From JAPSGB01 sp963775185 (lineage in GTDB: Bacteria > Myxococcota_A > Polyangia > Polyangiales > Polyangiaceae), in contig CAVZIE010000032.1 of NCBI GenBank assembly GCA_963775185.1, forward strand, positions 744,001-808,000: 64,000 bases of DNA, written 5' to 3'. Below the pieces are notes generated by a model. The model saw only the letters and a list, made by a program, of their open reading frames with translations. It ran no database searches and had not been told where the DNA came from. Below, in pieces: positions 10,878 to 21,158 of the stretch. Every line of letters begins with the position of its first letter. Position 1 is the first letter of the stretch. The position numbers and the translations under genes were made by a program.

Positions 10878-12136
10878 GGCACCGCGCCCGCGCGCTCGTC
10901 GTGCTCGCGGCGCTGTCGGCAGCGTCCGGCGGTTGCGAGTCGATCCGCTCCGGCGCAAACCCGGAGGTGCCGAACTGGACGCACCGGCCGAGCTGGTCGA
11001 TGCGCGTGATCTACTCGAAGCACATCGTGGCGCCGAGCCGCGCCGAGGGCGAGCCGTACGAGCGGGGACAGCCCGAGATCGACGTCGCCGGGCGCCGCGT
11101 CTTCGTCGGATCGAGCGATCACGGGCTGTACGCCCTGTCGGCCCAGGACGGCTCGGAGATCTGGCGCTTCGAGACGGTTGGCTTCGTGCAGTGCGCGCCG
11201 CTCTACGACCCGCGCGAGGACGTCGTGTACTTCGGTAGCAACGACGGCGCGCTGTACAAGGTCGCGGCGAAAGACGGGCGGCTGCTCTGGCGCTTCATGA
11301 GCAACGCGGAGGTGTCGCGCCGCCCGGTGCTCGATGGCGGCAAGCTCTACGCCGTCAACGCCAACGACACCGTGCTCGCCATCCAGCCGAGCGACGGCAA
11401 GCTCCTGTGGAGCCAGCACCGCACGCCGGCGATGGGCATGGAGGTCGCCGGGTACGCGGGACCGCTGGTGTGGCGCGGCCGCGTCTACGCCGCGTTCAGC
11501 GACGGCACCGTCACCGCCTTCGACGCCAAGAGCGGCGACGAGGTGTGGCAGCCCGTCGATCTCTCCGCCGAGGCCGAGCAGACGCTGGGCGAGGTGCCGC
11601 AGTACCTCGACAGCGACACCACGCCCGTCGCCGACACACTAGAGGCCGGCCCGGTGGTGTTCGTCGGCAGCTACGCCGGCGGCGTGTTCGCCCTGGACGC
11701 CGACACCGGCACCCAGGTGTGGGCGAACCCCGCGGTCGCGGGCGTCTCCGACCTGGTGCTGTGGGAGCAACCCGCGCACGCGCCGCGCCACGGCCAGGGC
11801 CCGGCGATCCCGGCGCGCCACTTGCTGATGGCCGCCACCGGCACGACGGGCCTGTGGGCGCTCGATCCCGAGACCGGCCGCGAGGTCTGGCGCAAGGAGC
11901 TGCCCGCCGGCGGCGTGAGCGCGCCGGTGCCGATCCAGGGCGCGCTGATGGTGAGCAACTCGCGCCTCGGCCTGTTCCTGGTGTCGCCGCTCGACGGCGG
12001 TCTGATCGACGGCGTCGACACCGGCGACGGCATCAGCATGACGCCCGCAACCCACGGACGCCGCGCCTTCGTCGTGACCAACGGCGGCAACTTCCTCGGC
12101 CTGTACGTCAATCCGCCGATCGCGCCCCGCGACTGA
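10874..12136 (+). CDS. BamB-like PQQ-repeat beta-propeller lipoprotein
   Basis: 420 residues. Signal peptide with lipobox ASGGC (Cys about residue 20). Repeats of the PQQ type follow, each with a Gly-Lys/Thr-Gly-x-x-x-W motif: ALSAQDGSEIWRFE, KVAAKDGRLLWRF, AIQPSDGKLLWSQ, AFDAKSGDEVWQ, ALDADTGTQVWAN, ALDPETGREVWRKE. The pattern fits an outer-membrane assembly factor of the BamB group. ATG 10874 overlaps the stop of the TPR gene, so the two are co-translated. BamD is also in the window, but not in the same operon. Confidence 0.82.
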   Translation: MRHRARALVVLAALSAASGGCESIRSGANPEVPNWTHRPSWSMRVIYSKHIVAPSRAEGEPYERGQPEIDVAGRRVFVGSSDHGLYALSAQDGSEIWRFETVGFVQCAPLYDPREDVVYFGSNDGALYKVAAKDGRLLWRFMSNAEVSRRPVLDGGKLYAVNANDTVLAIQPSDGKLLWSQHRTPAMGMEVAGYAGPLVWRGRVYAAFSDGTVTAFDAKSGDEVWQPVDLSAEAEQTLGEVPQYLDSDTTPVADTLEAGPVVFVGSYAGGVFALDADTGTQVWANPAVAGVSDLVLWEQPAHAPRHGQGPAIPARHLLMAATGTTGLWALDPETGREVWRKELPAGGVSAPVPIQGALMVSNSRLGLFLVSPLDGGLIDGVDTGDGISMTPATHGRRAFVVTNGGNFLGLYVNPPIAPRD

Positions 12137-12144
12137 CCGTTCTT

Positions 12145-12172
12145 GGGTTTGCCGGTCCGGCGCGGAAACACC
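12145..12172 (+). repeat. REP-like element copy 3
   Basis: Core GCCGGTCCGGCGCGG with left arm GGGTTT and an imperfect right arm AAACACC. Begins 8 bp after the stop codon of the BamB-like gene. Confidence 0.85.
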
Positions 12173-12181
12173 GGGACCGCA

Positions 12182-12248
12182 CGCCTCGGCCTGTTCCTGG
12201 TGTCGCCGCTCGACGGCGGTCTGATCGACGGCGTAGACACCGGCGACG
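12182..12248 (+). repeat. 67-bp duplication of an internal BamB-like gene segment
   Basis: Positions 12182-12248 repeat 11963-12029 with a single C-to-A difference. The original encodes part of the last propeller blade (RLGLFLVSPLDGGLIDG). The copy is downstream of the stop codon and directly beyond REP-like copy 3, so it is not translated as part of that gene. Confidence 0.9.
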
Positions 12249-12286
12249 ATCGCTGGCGCGTCACCCCGGCCCCCCGGACCCGGCCC

Positions 12287-12322
12287 CCCGTAATTAGATC
12301 GCATAAGATACATTATGTTAAC
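12287..12322. other. AT-rich islet between convergent genes
   Basis: A short AT-rich stretch (TAATTAGATCGCATAAG, then ATACATTATGTTAAC) in a GC-rich gap, containing the small palindrome CATAA-gataca-TTATG. It sits between the 3-prime ends of the BamB-like (plus) and FG-GAP (minus) genes and may act in transcript termination. The rest of the 12137-12430 gap holds REP-like copies 3 and 4 and the 67-bp duplication. Confidence 0.4.
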
Positions 12323-12377
12323 TTTCGAGGAAGCTCCTGCGGAGGGGCTCAGGGCAACGCCGGCGGAACCGGGCCGC

Positions 12378-12403
12378 GGGATTCCGCGCCGGACCGGCAT
12401 CCC
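12378..12403 (-). repeat. REP-like element copy 4
   Basis: On the minus strand GGGAT + GCCGGTCCGGCGCGG + A + ATCCC: here AT pairs with AT instead of TT with AA. It lies 27 bp beyond the stop of the FG-GAP lipoprotein gene and faces copy 3. Confidence 0.87.
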
Positions 12404-12430
12404 CTGCACCCGCTTGGGAGCGTCCGTTGG

Positions 12431-14814
12431 CTACTTCGGTCCGTTGCACGCGGCGGAGACGGCGGCCGACGTGTTGTTGTCGGTACGGCACTCGTGCGTC
12501 GGCGGCGGGACGTCCACGGTGGCGTAGACGGTGGTCGTGGGCACGCTGGCGAGCGGCAGGAACACGGCCTCGGATTGCGCCGGGTACAGCGCAGCCGTGG
12601 TGGCGCCGGTGCCGAGCTGCGTACCGCTGGGCGGCGTGCCCGCGTAGAACGTCACGCCGACGCCCGGCGGGAGCACGGCCTGGCCGAGGTTGCGGACGGT
12701 GGCGACCAGGCCGTAGTCGGTGCCGCAGCGCGGGGCCACGTCCACCACGGCGTCGGTGGCGTCGAACTCGCCGCCGGGCTGCTTGTTCTGGCGGTAGTTA
12801 TCGAGGCCCGCGGTCGTCCAGTTGGTGGCCTCGGTCTTCGGGATGGTGCCGTCCTCGTTCACGTTGGTCACGTGGTACGTGTGCTCGTTCCACACCCGCC
12901 GCGTGCGCACCCAGCTCTTGCTCTGGCTGGAAAAGACGCGGATGCCCGCCTGCTTGGTGCCGTTGCAGAGCTCCGCGTAGGCGTTGGATGCGACGACGAT
13001 GTCCGCCTGGCCGTCGTTGTCCACGTCGGCGACCACGGGATACTCCCACAGCGTGCCGGTGGTGTTGCAGGTGTCCGGGATCAGGTTGGTCCCGGTCTGC
13101 CCGTCGTACATCCACAGGTGGTATTCGTCGCTGTAGACGACCTCCGCCTTGCCGTCGCCGTTGAAGTCGAACACGGAGCTGCCCGTGACGGCGCTCGAGC
13201 AGTCGTGGGTGGTCTTGAACCAGAGCGTGGTCTGGTCGACCGGCACCGACGGATCCATCAGCTTCTTGCCGCTGAGCACGATGTAGCCGACCGCGCCGGC
13301 GGCGCCGACGTCCGGGAAGCCGTCGCCGTCGAAGTCTGCAATGGTCGGCGGCCCGCCGCCGTACTCCTTGGTGGTGCTGCAGTAGCTGGCCGTGGTCGTG
13401 CCGTTGTTCAGATCGACGTCGCGCCGGACGACCTTCACGTGCGACGCGCTGCTCGCGTCGTAGCTGAGCACGTACGCCTTGTGCGGCCCGCCGGAGCTGA
13501 CGACCACGACCTCCGGCTTGCCGTCCCGGTCCAGGTCGCCGACCGCGTGATAACCGTTCGGGATCGCGTCGGGCCCCGTGGAAAGATCCCAATCACGCTG
13601 CCGTCGGTGCGGAACACACGCCGGCCCTCCACCACGTCGAGCTTGCCGTCGCCGTCGATGTCCGAGAAACCCGTCAGCCGCGTGCCCGCACCGGTGGCCG
13701 GATCGAGCTCCTTCAGCACCGCGCCCGTCTTGCCGTCCAGCAACGTAAGCCCGACCAGCACCTCGGGACTGCCCGTGTGGTCCGGGTCGGCGATCGCCGG
13801 ATATTCGTAGCCGCAGTGCACCTTCGTGGTGTCCGTCTGCGTCCACAGCACGCTGCCGTCCGCCTTGTAGGCGATGACGCCGGTGTTGTGGTCGGTGGTG
13901 CTGGGCGGCGGCAGACAGGCCACGATCTCGGCAACGCCGTCGCCGTCCAGATCGCCGGCCGCCAGCCCGCTGCTGCCGCCCACGGCGTCCGGCTTCGACC
14001 ACTTGTCCACGAACTTTCCGCCGACGATCGACGTCACATGGAGCGTACCCGAGCTCTGGTACGCTCCGCCACTGAACGTCACGAACGCGATCTCCGGAAT
14101 GTCGTCGGCGTTGACCTTGCCGTCGCAGTTGTCGTCGTCGAGCTCGACCACGATCGGCGTCATCATCACGTCCGTGGTGTACGCGCTGCTGGTATCGCCA
14201 CCCCACGAGTACTTCAGCTCCGGATCGAAGGCCGTGGCCGGCGGGTGGTACTCGCACTTTTCGAGGCACGTGACGCCCGCGCCGGCGTCGCCCGCCCCCG
14301 TCCCCGCGTCGCCCGACGTCGTGCAGATCGGCGGCTTGGGCAGGCACTTGCCGGTGCGCGTCGCCGCGCCGCCGACGCACGTGCCGCCGTCCCCTGCTCC
14401 ACCGCCGTCCGGCGCGTTGCCCAGCGCGTACTCGCAGTACTCGTCCGCGGCGCACTCGCTCGAGTCGGTGCACGTGCCGCCCGGTGTGACGCACTTCTCG
14501 AACGAGCACAGCTGGCCCGCGCCGCAGCACGCTGGCCCGCAAGCGCTCGCGACGGCGCAGCACGCACCCGCGACGCACACGCCGCCGCCGTCGTCGCACG
14601 GCTGGCCCTCGGTACAGCTCGACGTCTGATCGAACAGCGCGGCGTCTCCCGCGCTGCCGTCGCCCGCGCCGCCGCCGCTGCCGCTGCTCGCGCCGCTGCC
14701 GGAGCTACCTCCGTGGCTGACGTTCGACGCCGTGCCGCCGTCGCCGCCGCACGCCGGAACGATCAGCGCCGAAAGCGCGCCCGCTACGCCCAACACAGTC
14801 CAAGCCCGCTTCAT
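12431..14814 (-). CDS. FG-GAP/VCBS-repeat lipoprotein with CARDB-like C-terminus (frame break near 13580)
   Basis: About 795 residues if the frames are joined. The N-terminus MKRAWTVLGVAGALSALIVPAC is a lipoprotein signal, followed by a Ser/Gly linker and Cys-rich modules (CTEGQPCDDGGGVCVAGACC). FG-GAP calcium-binding repeats follow (DLDGDGVAEIVA, DIDGDGKLDVVEG, DLDRDGKPEVVVV, DFDGDGFPDVG, DFNGDGKAEVVY, DVDNDGQADIVVA). The last ~100 residues resemble a CARDB adhesion module (VATVRNLGQAVLPPGVGVTFYAG). The frame changes at GTGATTGGGATC; one missing T, giving VIWDLS, or two extra bases would explain it. Probably a surface-exposed binding protein. Confidence 0.75.
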
Positions 14815-14853
14815 CGGGCGAGTATCGCCCTGCCCTCACGCGGGCACAACGCG

Positions 14854-15621
14854 TCACAGGACGAACTGATCGCCGAGCCCCATCACGGTCAGATTCACGC
14901 CCTTGAGGCGCGCACACTCCTGCTCCACCTCGCTCTGGAAGACCGGCTTGATGTGGTAGAGCAGCGTCGGCAAGTCCTGCGGCTTGCCGAACTTCTTCAA
15001 GTCCTTGATCAGCGTACGCGGCGTGTGGTGTCCGCTCACGGTCGCGAGCTTCTGTTCGCGATTCGGGAAGCTGACCTCCATGAGCAACGCCTTCAAGTTC
15101 TCTTCCTCGCGAAGGAGCTCCCACAGCCGATCGGTGGGACCGGTGTCGCCGCTGTACGCGATGGTCGCGTCGGCGCCGCGGATGATGAAGCCCGCGCTCT
15201 CGATGGTGTGACTGACGAGGATGCTCTCGACGCTGTAGTCGCCGAGTTGGGTGGCGCGCTCCGGCTTGAGCTCCACGAAGCGGATCGTCGGCCGCGTCTT
15301 GTTCGGGATCACGGAGAAGTCGGGCCAGATCAGGTTGTTGAAGAAGTGCTTCTTCAACGCGTTGATCGTGAACCGGCTGGCGGCGACCAACAGCGGATCG
15401 CAGTCGGCCTGGCAACGATTGTCGGCGATGGTCGCGAGATCGCGCACGTGGTCGAGGTGCGCGTGGCTGACGACGCAAGCCTGCAGGCGGAACTGGGACT
15501 TCAGGTCCATGCCGCTGGTCAGCGATCCCGCGTCGATCGCCAGGCGCTCGTCCACGACGAACGCGCTGGTGCGATGGCGCGGCGTCTCGCCGCCGTGACA
15601 GCCGATGACCCTCAGTTCCAT
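14854..15621 (-). CDS. PDE1-type (class II) cyclic-nucleotide phosphodiesterase, metallo-beta-lactamase fold
   Basis: 255 residues. The fold signature is VVSHAHLDHVRDL (HxHxDH zinc site), with further ligands in VSHTIE and YSGDTGPTD and a late histidine in VSGHHTPR. The start MELRVIGCHGGETP resembles the N-terminus of the PDE1 family, which hydrolyses 3-prime,5-prime-cyclic nucleotides. The start is the ATG at 15621. A related RNase-Z-like or other hydrolase role cannot be excluded. Stands alone between the FG-GAP gene and groEL. Confidence 0.75.
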   Translation of the reverse strand: MELRVIGCHGGETPRHRTSAFVVDERLAIDAGSLTSGMDLKSQFRLQACVVSHAHLDHVRDLATIADNRCQADCDPLLVAASRFTINALKKHFFNNLIWPDFSVIPNKTRPTIRFVELKPERATQLGDYSVESILVSHTIESAGFIIRGADATIAYSGDTGPTDRLWELLREEENLKALLMEVSFPNREQKLATVSGHHTPRTLIKDLKKFGKPQDLPTLLYHIKPVFQSEVEQECARLKGVNLTVMGLGDQFVL

Positions 15622-15737
15622 GAACGTGCTCGAGGCGCTGCCACGACCATCTGCGTCGCAGTCTATCCCGGCCGCGAGGATACGGTCAAAGCGACGCGGG
15701 TTCCGCGGCCGGGGTTTGCCATTCTGGGCGGCAGGCC

Positions 15738-15755
15738 GAGAGTCCTTCCGGGCTC

Positions 15756-15757
<2 letters not shown>
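15738..15757 (-). other. Hairpin overlapping the groEL stop codon
   Basis: An 8-bp stem with a 4-nt loop (plus strand GAGAGTCC-TTCC-GGGCTCTC). In the minus-strand transcript the loop is GGAA, a GNRA tetraloop, with one mismatched pair. No T-tract follows, so it is at best an mRNA 3-end structure rather than a proven terminator. Confidence 0.35.
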
Positions 15758-17459
<1,702 letters not shown>

Positions 17460-17497
17460 TTTCGGCTCCTCCTCGGACTCGCACGCCCGGCGCGCCG

Positions 17498-17523
17498 GAA
17501 CTTAAGCGATCGCGCGGTCAGAT
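17498..17523 (-). promoter_or_regulatory. Possible groEL promoter; no CIRCE element seen
   Basis: On the minus strand TTGATC is followed after about 16 bp by TAAGTT, a weak match to a sigma-70 promoter, about 40 bp before the ribosome binding site. I looked for the CIRCE operator (TTAGCACTC-N9-GAGTGCTAA) in 17460-17625 and did not find it, so HrcA control is not supported. Confidence 0.25.
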
Positions 17524-17625
17524 CAACCCCTTGCCGTACCGAATTCCGAAGCGGCGCTTGCGTCGGACCCGTTTTGAAGATAGTTACCCGGGCCCCGTCG
17601 GGCCTCCGGGCTCGGCAACTCCCCT

Positions 17626-17696
17626 TGGGGGATCGTCTAACGGCAGGACGCAAGATTCTGGTTCTTGTTATCTAGGTTCGAATCCTGGTCCCCCAG
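17626..17696 (+). tRNA. tRNA-Gln (anticodon CTG)
   Basis: Acceptor stem TGGGGGA/TCCCCCA, D-arm GTCTAACGGCAGGAC, anticodon stem CAAGA/TCTTG around loop TTCTGGT (anticodon CTG), T-loop TTCGAAT, discriminator G. CCA is not encoded. The D-arm start TCGTCTAA is typical of Gln/Glu tRNAs. Confidence 0.93.
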
Positions 17697-17703
17697 CAAA
17701 TCC

Positions 17704-17729
17704 GCCGCCCCGAGCCAGAACGGGGCGGC
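17704..17729 (+). other. Strong hairpin between the two tRNA genes
   Basis: Perfect 9-bp stem GCCGCCCCG-agccagaa-CGGGGCGGC. There is no T-run after it, so it is more likely a processing or pausing structure of a tRNA-Gln/tRNA-Glu transcript than an intrinsic terminator. Confidence 0.5.
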
Positions 17730-17732
17730 ACC

Positions 17733-17804
17733 GGCCCCATCGTCTAGCGGTTAGGACATCGGCCTCTCACGCCGGTAACCCGGGTTCGAGTCCCGGTGGG
17801 GTCA
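17733..17804 (+). tRNA. tRNA-Glu (anticodon CTC)
   Basis: Acceptor GGCCCCA/TGGGGTC (one G-T wobble), D-arm GTCTAGCGGTTAGGAC, anticodon stem TCGGC/GCCGG around loop CTCTCAC (anticodon CTC), T-arm CCGGG-TTCGAGT-CCCGG, discriminator A. No encoded CCA. Confidence 0.95.
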
Positions 17805-17813
17805 CGAAGCGCG

Positions 17814-18437
17814 TCACTTCGCGGAGCAAGCGACCTCCACGTCACCGTAGAAGCAGTGCGCGCCGTCGCGCCGCGTGGGCGCCACGCCGGCGCGGAGCTT
17901 CGGAAGCAGCTCGGGTGGGCAGGGCACGGTGCGCGGTGGCGGCGGGTTGCAGAAGGCACGCGGCGGGCACTTCATCTTGACGCCCTGCAGGCAGTGCAGC
18001 GAACCGATCTGGAGCGACGTCCACGCGCCGCCCTTGTCGAGGGAGGTCTTGTCGGGGAGCGTCGCGGTGGGGCCGGCGTCGGGGCAGCGCACGCGCTTGC
18101 CGTCCGGGGCCGTCTTGCACTGGCCGCCGTACTTGAAGACGAGCCGGTCGGGCGCGGCTGCCGGCAGCAGTGCATCCGGGCAGTCGACGTATTGCTTCTT
18201 GCCGTCCAGCTCGCGGTAGCAGGAGGCGAAGCCGTCGTAGACGAGCGCGCTCGCCGAACCGCCCGGCGCCGGTGCGGGCGCGGGCACCGGGCCCCGGGTC
18301 GTCGGCGCCTGGGCGATCGTCGGCGTGGGAGCCGGCGCGGGAGCCGGCGCGGGCGGGGGCTTCTCGCCGCCGTCGTTGCGGGCGCAGCCGCCGACGGAGA
18401 GCGTGACGACGAAGGGCGCGGCGAGGATGCGCTTCAT
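17814..18437 (-). CDS. Pro/Ala-linker Cys-containing lipoprotein, unknown function
   Basis: 207 residues. Signal peptide MKRILAAPFVVTLSVGGC with lipobox, then a ~40-residue PAPAPAPTPT linker. A globular domain with about ten cysteines follows (FASCYRELDGKKQYVDCPDALLP, CPPRAFCNPPPP, CFYGDVEVACSAK). Likely disulfide-bonded and exposed on the outer membrane. No family recognised. Confidence 0.65.
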   Translation of the reverse strand: MKRILAAPFVVTLSVGGCARNDGGEKPPPAPAPAPAPTPTIAQAPTTRGPVPAPAPAPGGSASALVYDGFASCYRELDGKKQYVDCPDALLPAAAPDRLVFKYGGQCKTAPDGKRVRCPDAGPTATLPDKTSLDKGGAWTSLQIGSLHCLQGVKMKCPPRAFCNPPPPRTVPCPPELLPKLRAGVAPTRRDGAHCFYGDVEVACSAK

Positions 18438-18496
18438 GGCGACCAGGGTACGTCGGCTTGGCCGCCTCCGGAAACCGCGCTAAGGCCTGGCCACCC

Positions 18497-19567
18497 GTGA
18501 CCGAGGCGTCCCCCTCCCCCGAGCCCGAGCCCGAGCCGGAAACCGAGCCCGGGAGCGCGCCGGCGCGCGACGACGACGCGGCAGAACCGGGCCGCCCGAA
18601 GCGTCGGGCGCGCCGCCGCGCGCGCGTCGTCGCGGCCCCCCTGCCCGAGCCCGTGCGCCCCGGTCTGAACACCTTCGTGGAGAACTGGCGCATCCCGCTG
18701 CTGGCGGCGGTGGCGGTGTTGCTCGTCGCGGGCACGCGCTTCGAGGAGACGCGACCGCTCGAGGCGACGGTGATCGCCATCGCGCTGCCGCTGATCACGG
18801 TCCTGGCCGGAGCGTTGCCGCTGCGGGACAGCTCGCCGACCCTGCGCCGCTGGGCGTTCGGCGTCGCCGCGCTGGTGATCGTCGGCTCGGAGATCTGCAT
18901 CGGACGCGCGTTCTTCCCGCCGGCGCCCTTCGACGCGGTCACGCTGAGCGAGAAGGAGCCCGACGCGACCCTCGTCGTGCCGGGCAACACGCACAAGGTC
19001 GAGATCGACTCGCGCGCGACCATGGGTCACGTGCGCGGCACGGCCGAGGGCCACTACGCGCTCGAGCTCGAGCGCGACGGCAACAAGCAGATGGTCCAGG
19101 GCGACTTCTCGCGCTCCGGTGGCGGCGGTTCCGCGCGCAAGGGCTCGCGTCGCGCGCCGCAAGCGACGGAAGCCCACGCCGACGACGTGGATCGCCAGGC
19201 GCTCAGCCTGCCCGGGTCGGGCGCCGTACACGCGCACCTGACCACGCTGTCCGGCGCCGTGGCGCACACGCTGCGCGTCAGCATCGGACCCGCGTTCGGC
19301 TTCGCGGTCCCGCTCGACATCGCGCTGCTGCTGCTCGGCATCGTGGCGATCGGCGTCGAAGCCGTGGGGATGACGCGCGGACTGCGCTCGCACTTCGCCG
19401 CCTGGACCGGTATCGCCATCGCCCTGGCGGTGTACATGCCGGCGCATTTCGATCCCGGCGATCCGTTCGGCGCCGTGCTCGGCGGGCTCGTCATCGCCGT
19501 GCTCGCCGGCGGCGGCATCGGGATGATGCTGGGGCTGCTCGGCGCGCGCGCGCTCGGGAAAGAGTAG
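18497..19567 (+). CDS. Integral membrane protein with periplasmic domain, unknown function
   Basis: 356 residues from GTG 18497; a TTG at 18458 is also possible. The N-terminus is an acidic/proline linker (SPEPEPEPETEP) followed by an Arg-rich block. Membrane segments include IPLLAAVAVLLVAGT, IAIALPLITVLAGALPL and WAFGVAALVIVGSEICI. A ~110-residue polar segment follows, then several C-terminal helices (PLDIALLLLGIVAIGVEAVG to GGLVIAVLAGGGIGMMLGLLG). No family recognised. Confidence 0.65.
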   Translation: MTEASPSPEPEPEPETEPGSAPARDDDAAEPGRPKRRARRRARVVAAPLPEPVRPGLNTFVENWRIPLLAAVAVLLVAGTRFEETRPLEATVIAIALPLITVLAGALPLRDSSPTLRRWAFGVAALVIVGSEICIGRAFFPPAPFDAVTLSEKEPDATLVVPGNTHKVEIDSRATMGHVRGTAEGHYALELERDGNKQMVQGDFSRSGGGGSARKGSRRAPQATEAHADDVDRQALSLPGSGAVHAHLTTLSGAVAHTLRVSIGPAFGFAVPLDIALLLLGIVAIGVEAVGMTRGLRSHFAAWTGIAIALAVYMPAHFDPGDPFGAVLGGLVIAVLAGGGIGMMLGLLGARALGKE

Positions 19568-19570
19568 CCG

Positions 19571-20561
19571 CTACTTCGCCGCGGGCAGCGCCAGCAGCAC
19601 CGGCGGCGCGTCTTTCGGCTCCGGCACGAGCGACCACGGCTTCGCACCGTGGGGATCGCGCTGCCGCGCCAGCCAATCCGCGACGATCTTCGCCCACTTC
19701 AAGCGTGCATTCATCGTCGGATGGATGTGATCCGACACGCGCGGCATGTCGCCGACGATGCGCGTCGTGTCCATGAAGCGGCACGGCCCGACGTTGTCGT
19801 GGATCACCTTCAACAGGTCGCCCTTCGCGCCCTTCCAGAGCGGGACGCCGATCCACACGCACGGCCTGTCGCCGATCTCCTTGACGATGCGCTGGACTAC
19901 GCCGGCGCGCTGCGTCGGATCGGGCACCATGAGCTCGTTGGCGCCAAGCGACACGATCACCAGATCCGGATGCTTCTGCGCCATGAGCAGCTGGATCTCG
20001 CCGCCCCACGCCCACTGCGGAATGAAGCTCGCCGTCTTGTAGTGCAGCAGCGCGTGCACGCCCCGCGCCTTGAGCTGCTTGTCGAGCTCGATCCCGAGCG
20101 CTCCCGCCATCGAGTCGCCGATGTGCAGCACCGTGGTGCCGGCGGGCATCGGCGGCACCGCGCCGTCGGCGGTCGGCGGCGGCCTCAGGCGCCGCGCCGG
20201 GGCCTGGATGGGTTTGCCGGTCCGGCGCGGAACCGGCGCCACTCGCCGGCGCGGCGTCCGCGATCGGCGGAGCGTCCGCGGCCCGCCCGCTCGCCGCCTC
20301 CGGCGTCCCCGTGGACGGCGTTGCCGAGCCCGGCGTCCTGCGGAGCGGCGTCGCCGCGCCCGGCGTCCGCGGACGGCGTCGCCGAGCCCGGCGTTGCCGC
20401 GCCGGGCGTCCCTGCGGCGGCGGTTCCGCGGGCGACGTTGCCCGGGCCGACGCGGGCGTGCTCGGCGGCGCGCCGGCGCACCCCGCGACAACGCCCACAG
20501 CGACAAGCCACGACCCCCTCGCCGCACCCGCGCACCGGTGGATTCCGCGTCGGACCGGCAT
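19571..20561 (-). CDS. SGNH/GDSL-type hydrolase, lipoprotein (frame break near 20183)
   Basis: The catalytic half has block I HIGDSMAGALG (Ser nucleophile), oxyanion residues in SLGANEL and a C-terminal Asp-His pair in SDHIHPT, as in SGNH hydrolases that remove acyl groups. The signal peptide (SWLVAVGVVAGC, lipobox) and an Ala/Pro linker are in a different frame; deleting one G at CCTGAG-G-CCGCCG joins them as AAPE-PPPTADGAV. The ATG chosen (20561) lies inside REP-like copy 6, which encodes MPVRRGI; ATG 20579 is an alternative. Copy 5 lies in the linker. Confidence 0.68.
20210..20234 (+). repeat. REP-like element copy 5 (inside SGNH linker)
   Basis: GGGTTT + GCCGGTCCGGCGCGG + AACC, arms complementary. 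It falls in the Ala/Pro linker of the SGNH gene, read on the minus strand as SAPDRQT. It points opposite to copy 6, 300 bp away. Confidence 0.85.
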
Positions 20562-20563
20562 TC
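20537..20563 (-). repeat. REP-like element copy 6 (supplies a start codon)
   Basis: Minus-strand ATGCCGGTCCGACGCGGAAT, one G-to-A change in the core. Its ATG is the nearest start for the SGNH lipoprotein signal peptide. Confidence 0.8.
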
Positions 20564-20654
20564 TCGAGAAGCTACGCATGACCGTCATCCAGGCGTCCAA
20601 TCAGGGGGCGTGCAAGGGCAGGAGCTCGTCGCCCCGCCGGCGGCCGACACCAGA

Positions 20655-20965
20655 CCGGTACATAGCCGGTTATGCCCGTCGATGTGTCGGCTTTCCACGC
20701 GGCCCCCGCACGAGGTGCAACGTGACGCACACCCACGCATGCGCAGCAGGCGCGCGCGGCGCACACCGCCGCACGCGCGCGCCGGCGGGCGGAAATGGGG
20801 GGGCATAACCGGTTATCCCCCTGCGATGTCCGCGCGCGGCGCCCTGTGCGGCATCGCTCGCCCGTAACCCCGTGATCTCTCGTCGCCGCGCGGCTCGCGA
20901 CGGCGGCAAGGAGCCCTGAAGCGGACAGCAAAGGGGGGCATAACCGGTTATCCCCCCTGTCGATG
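20655..20965. repeat. Three copies of an AT-centred palindrome upstream of the SGNH gene
   Basis: The 12-bp palindrome ATAACCGGTTAT occurs exactly at 20805-20816 and 20940-20951 and as ATAGCCGGTTAT at 20662-20673, a spacing of 143 and 135 bp. Two copies are flanked by GGGG and CCCC, extending the dyad. All three are followed within a few bases by GTCGATGT or GCGATGT. The copies lie between the SUMF1-like stop (21159) and the SGNH start, so they could be operators of the SGNH gene or a separate repeat family. I see no gene in 20580-21158. Confidence 0.75.
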
Positions 20966-20989
20966 TCCGCACCCGCGCTTGCGCGCTCG

Positions 20990-21150
20990 TGGTGGCGCAG
21001 CGGTGCGACGACGGCGGACGGCGAGCGCGGCGGTACGACGACGGCGGACGGCGACCGTGGCGACGCGCTCCCGCGCTCGCGCTCGCGCCTGCGCGGTGCG
21101 GCGATGGCGGACGGCGAACGCGGCAGGGACGGCGCGCCATTGGCGCGTGG
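20990..21150. repeat. Imperfect tandem repeats downstream of the SUMF1-like gene
   Basis: Units containing ACGACGGCGGACGGCGA recur at about 21008 and 21041, and a degenerate GATGGCGGACGGCGAACG at about 21103. They directly follow the SUMF1-like gene and show no convincing coding content. Confidence 0.5.
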
Positions 21151-21158
21151 CGGCGGAG

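Noticed and set aside
15697..15720. Sequence resembling the REP-like element after the phosphodiesterase/groEL gap (GGTTCCGCGGCCGGGG)
   Set aside because: Only part of the core matches and the arms are lost; could be chance in GC-rich DNA.
17460..17625. CIRCE heat-shock operator before groEL
   Set aside because: No TTAGCACTC/GAGTGCTAA pair found.
17704..17729. Intrinsic terminator between the tRNA genes
   Set aside because: Stable GC hairpin but no T-run, so listed only as a hairpin.
20990..21150. Regular tandem repeats that might be CRISPR
   Set aside because: Units are short, imperfect and have no distinct spacers; no cas genes are visible.
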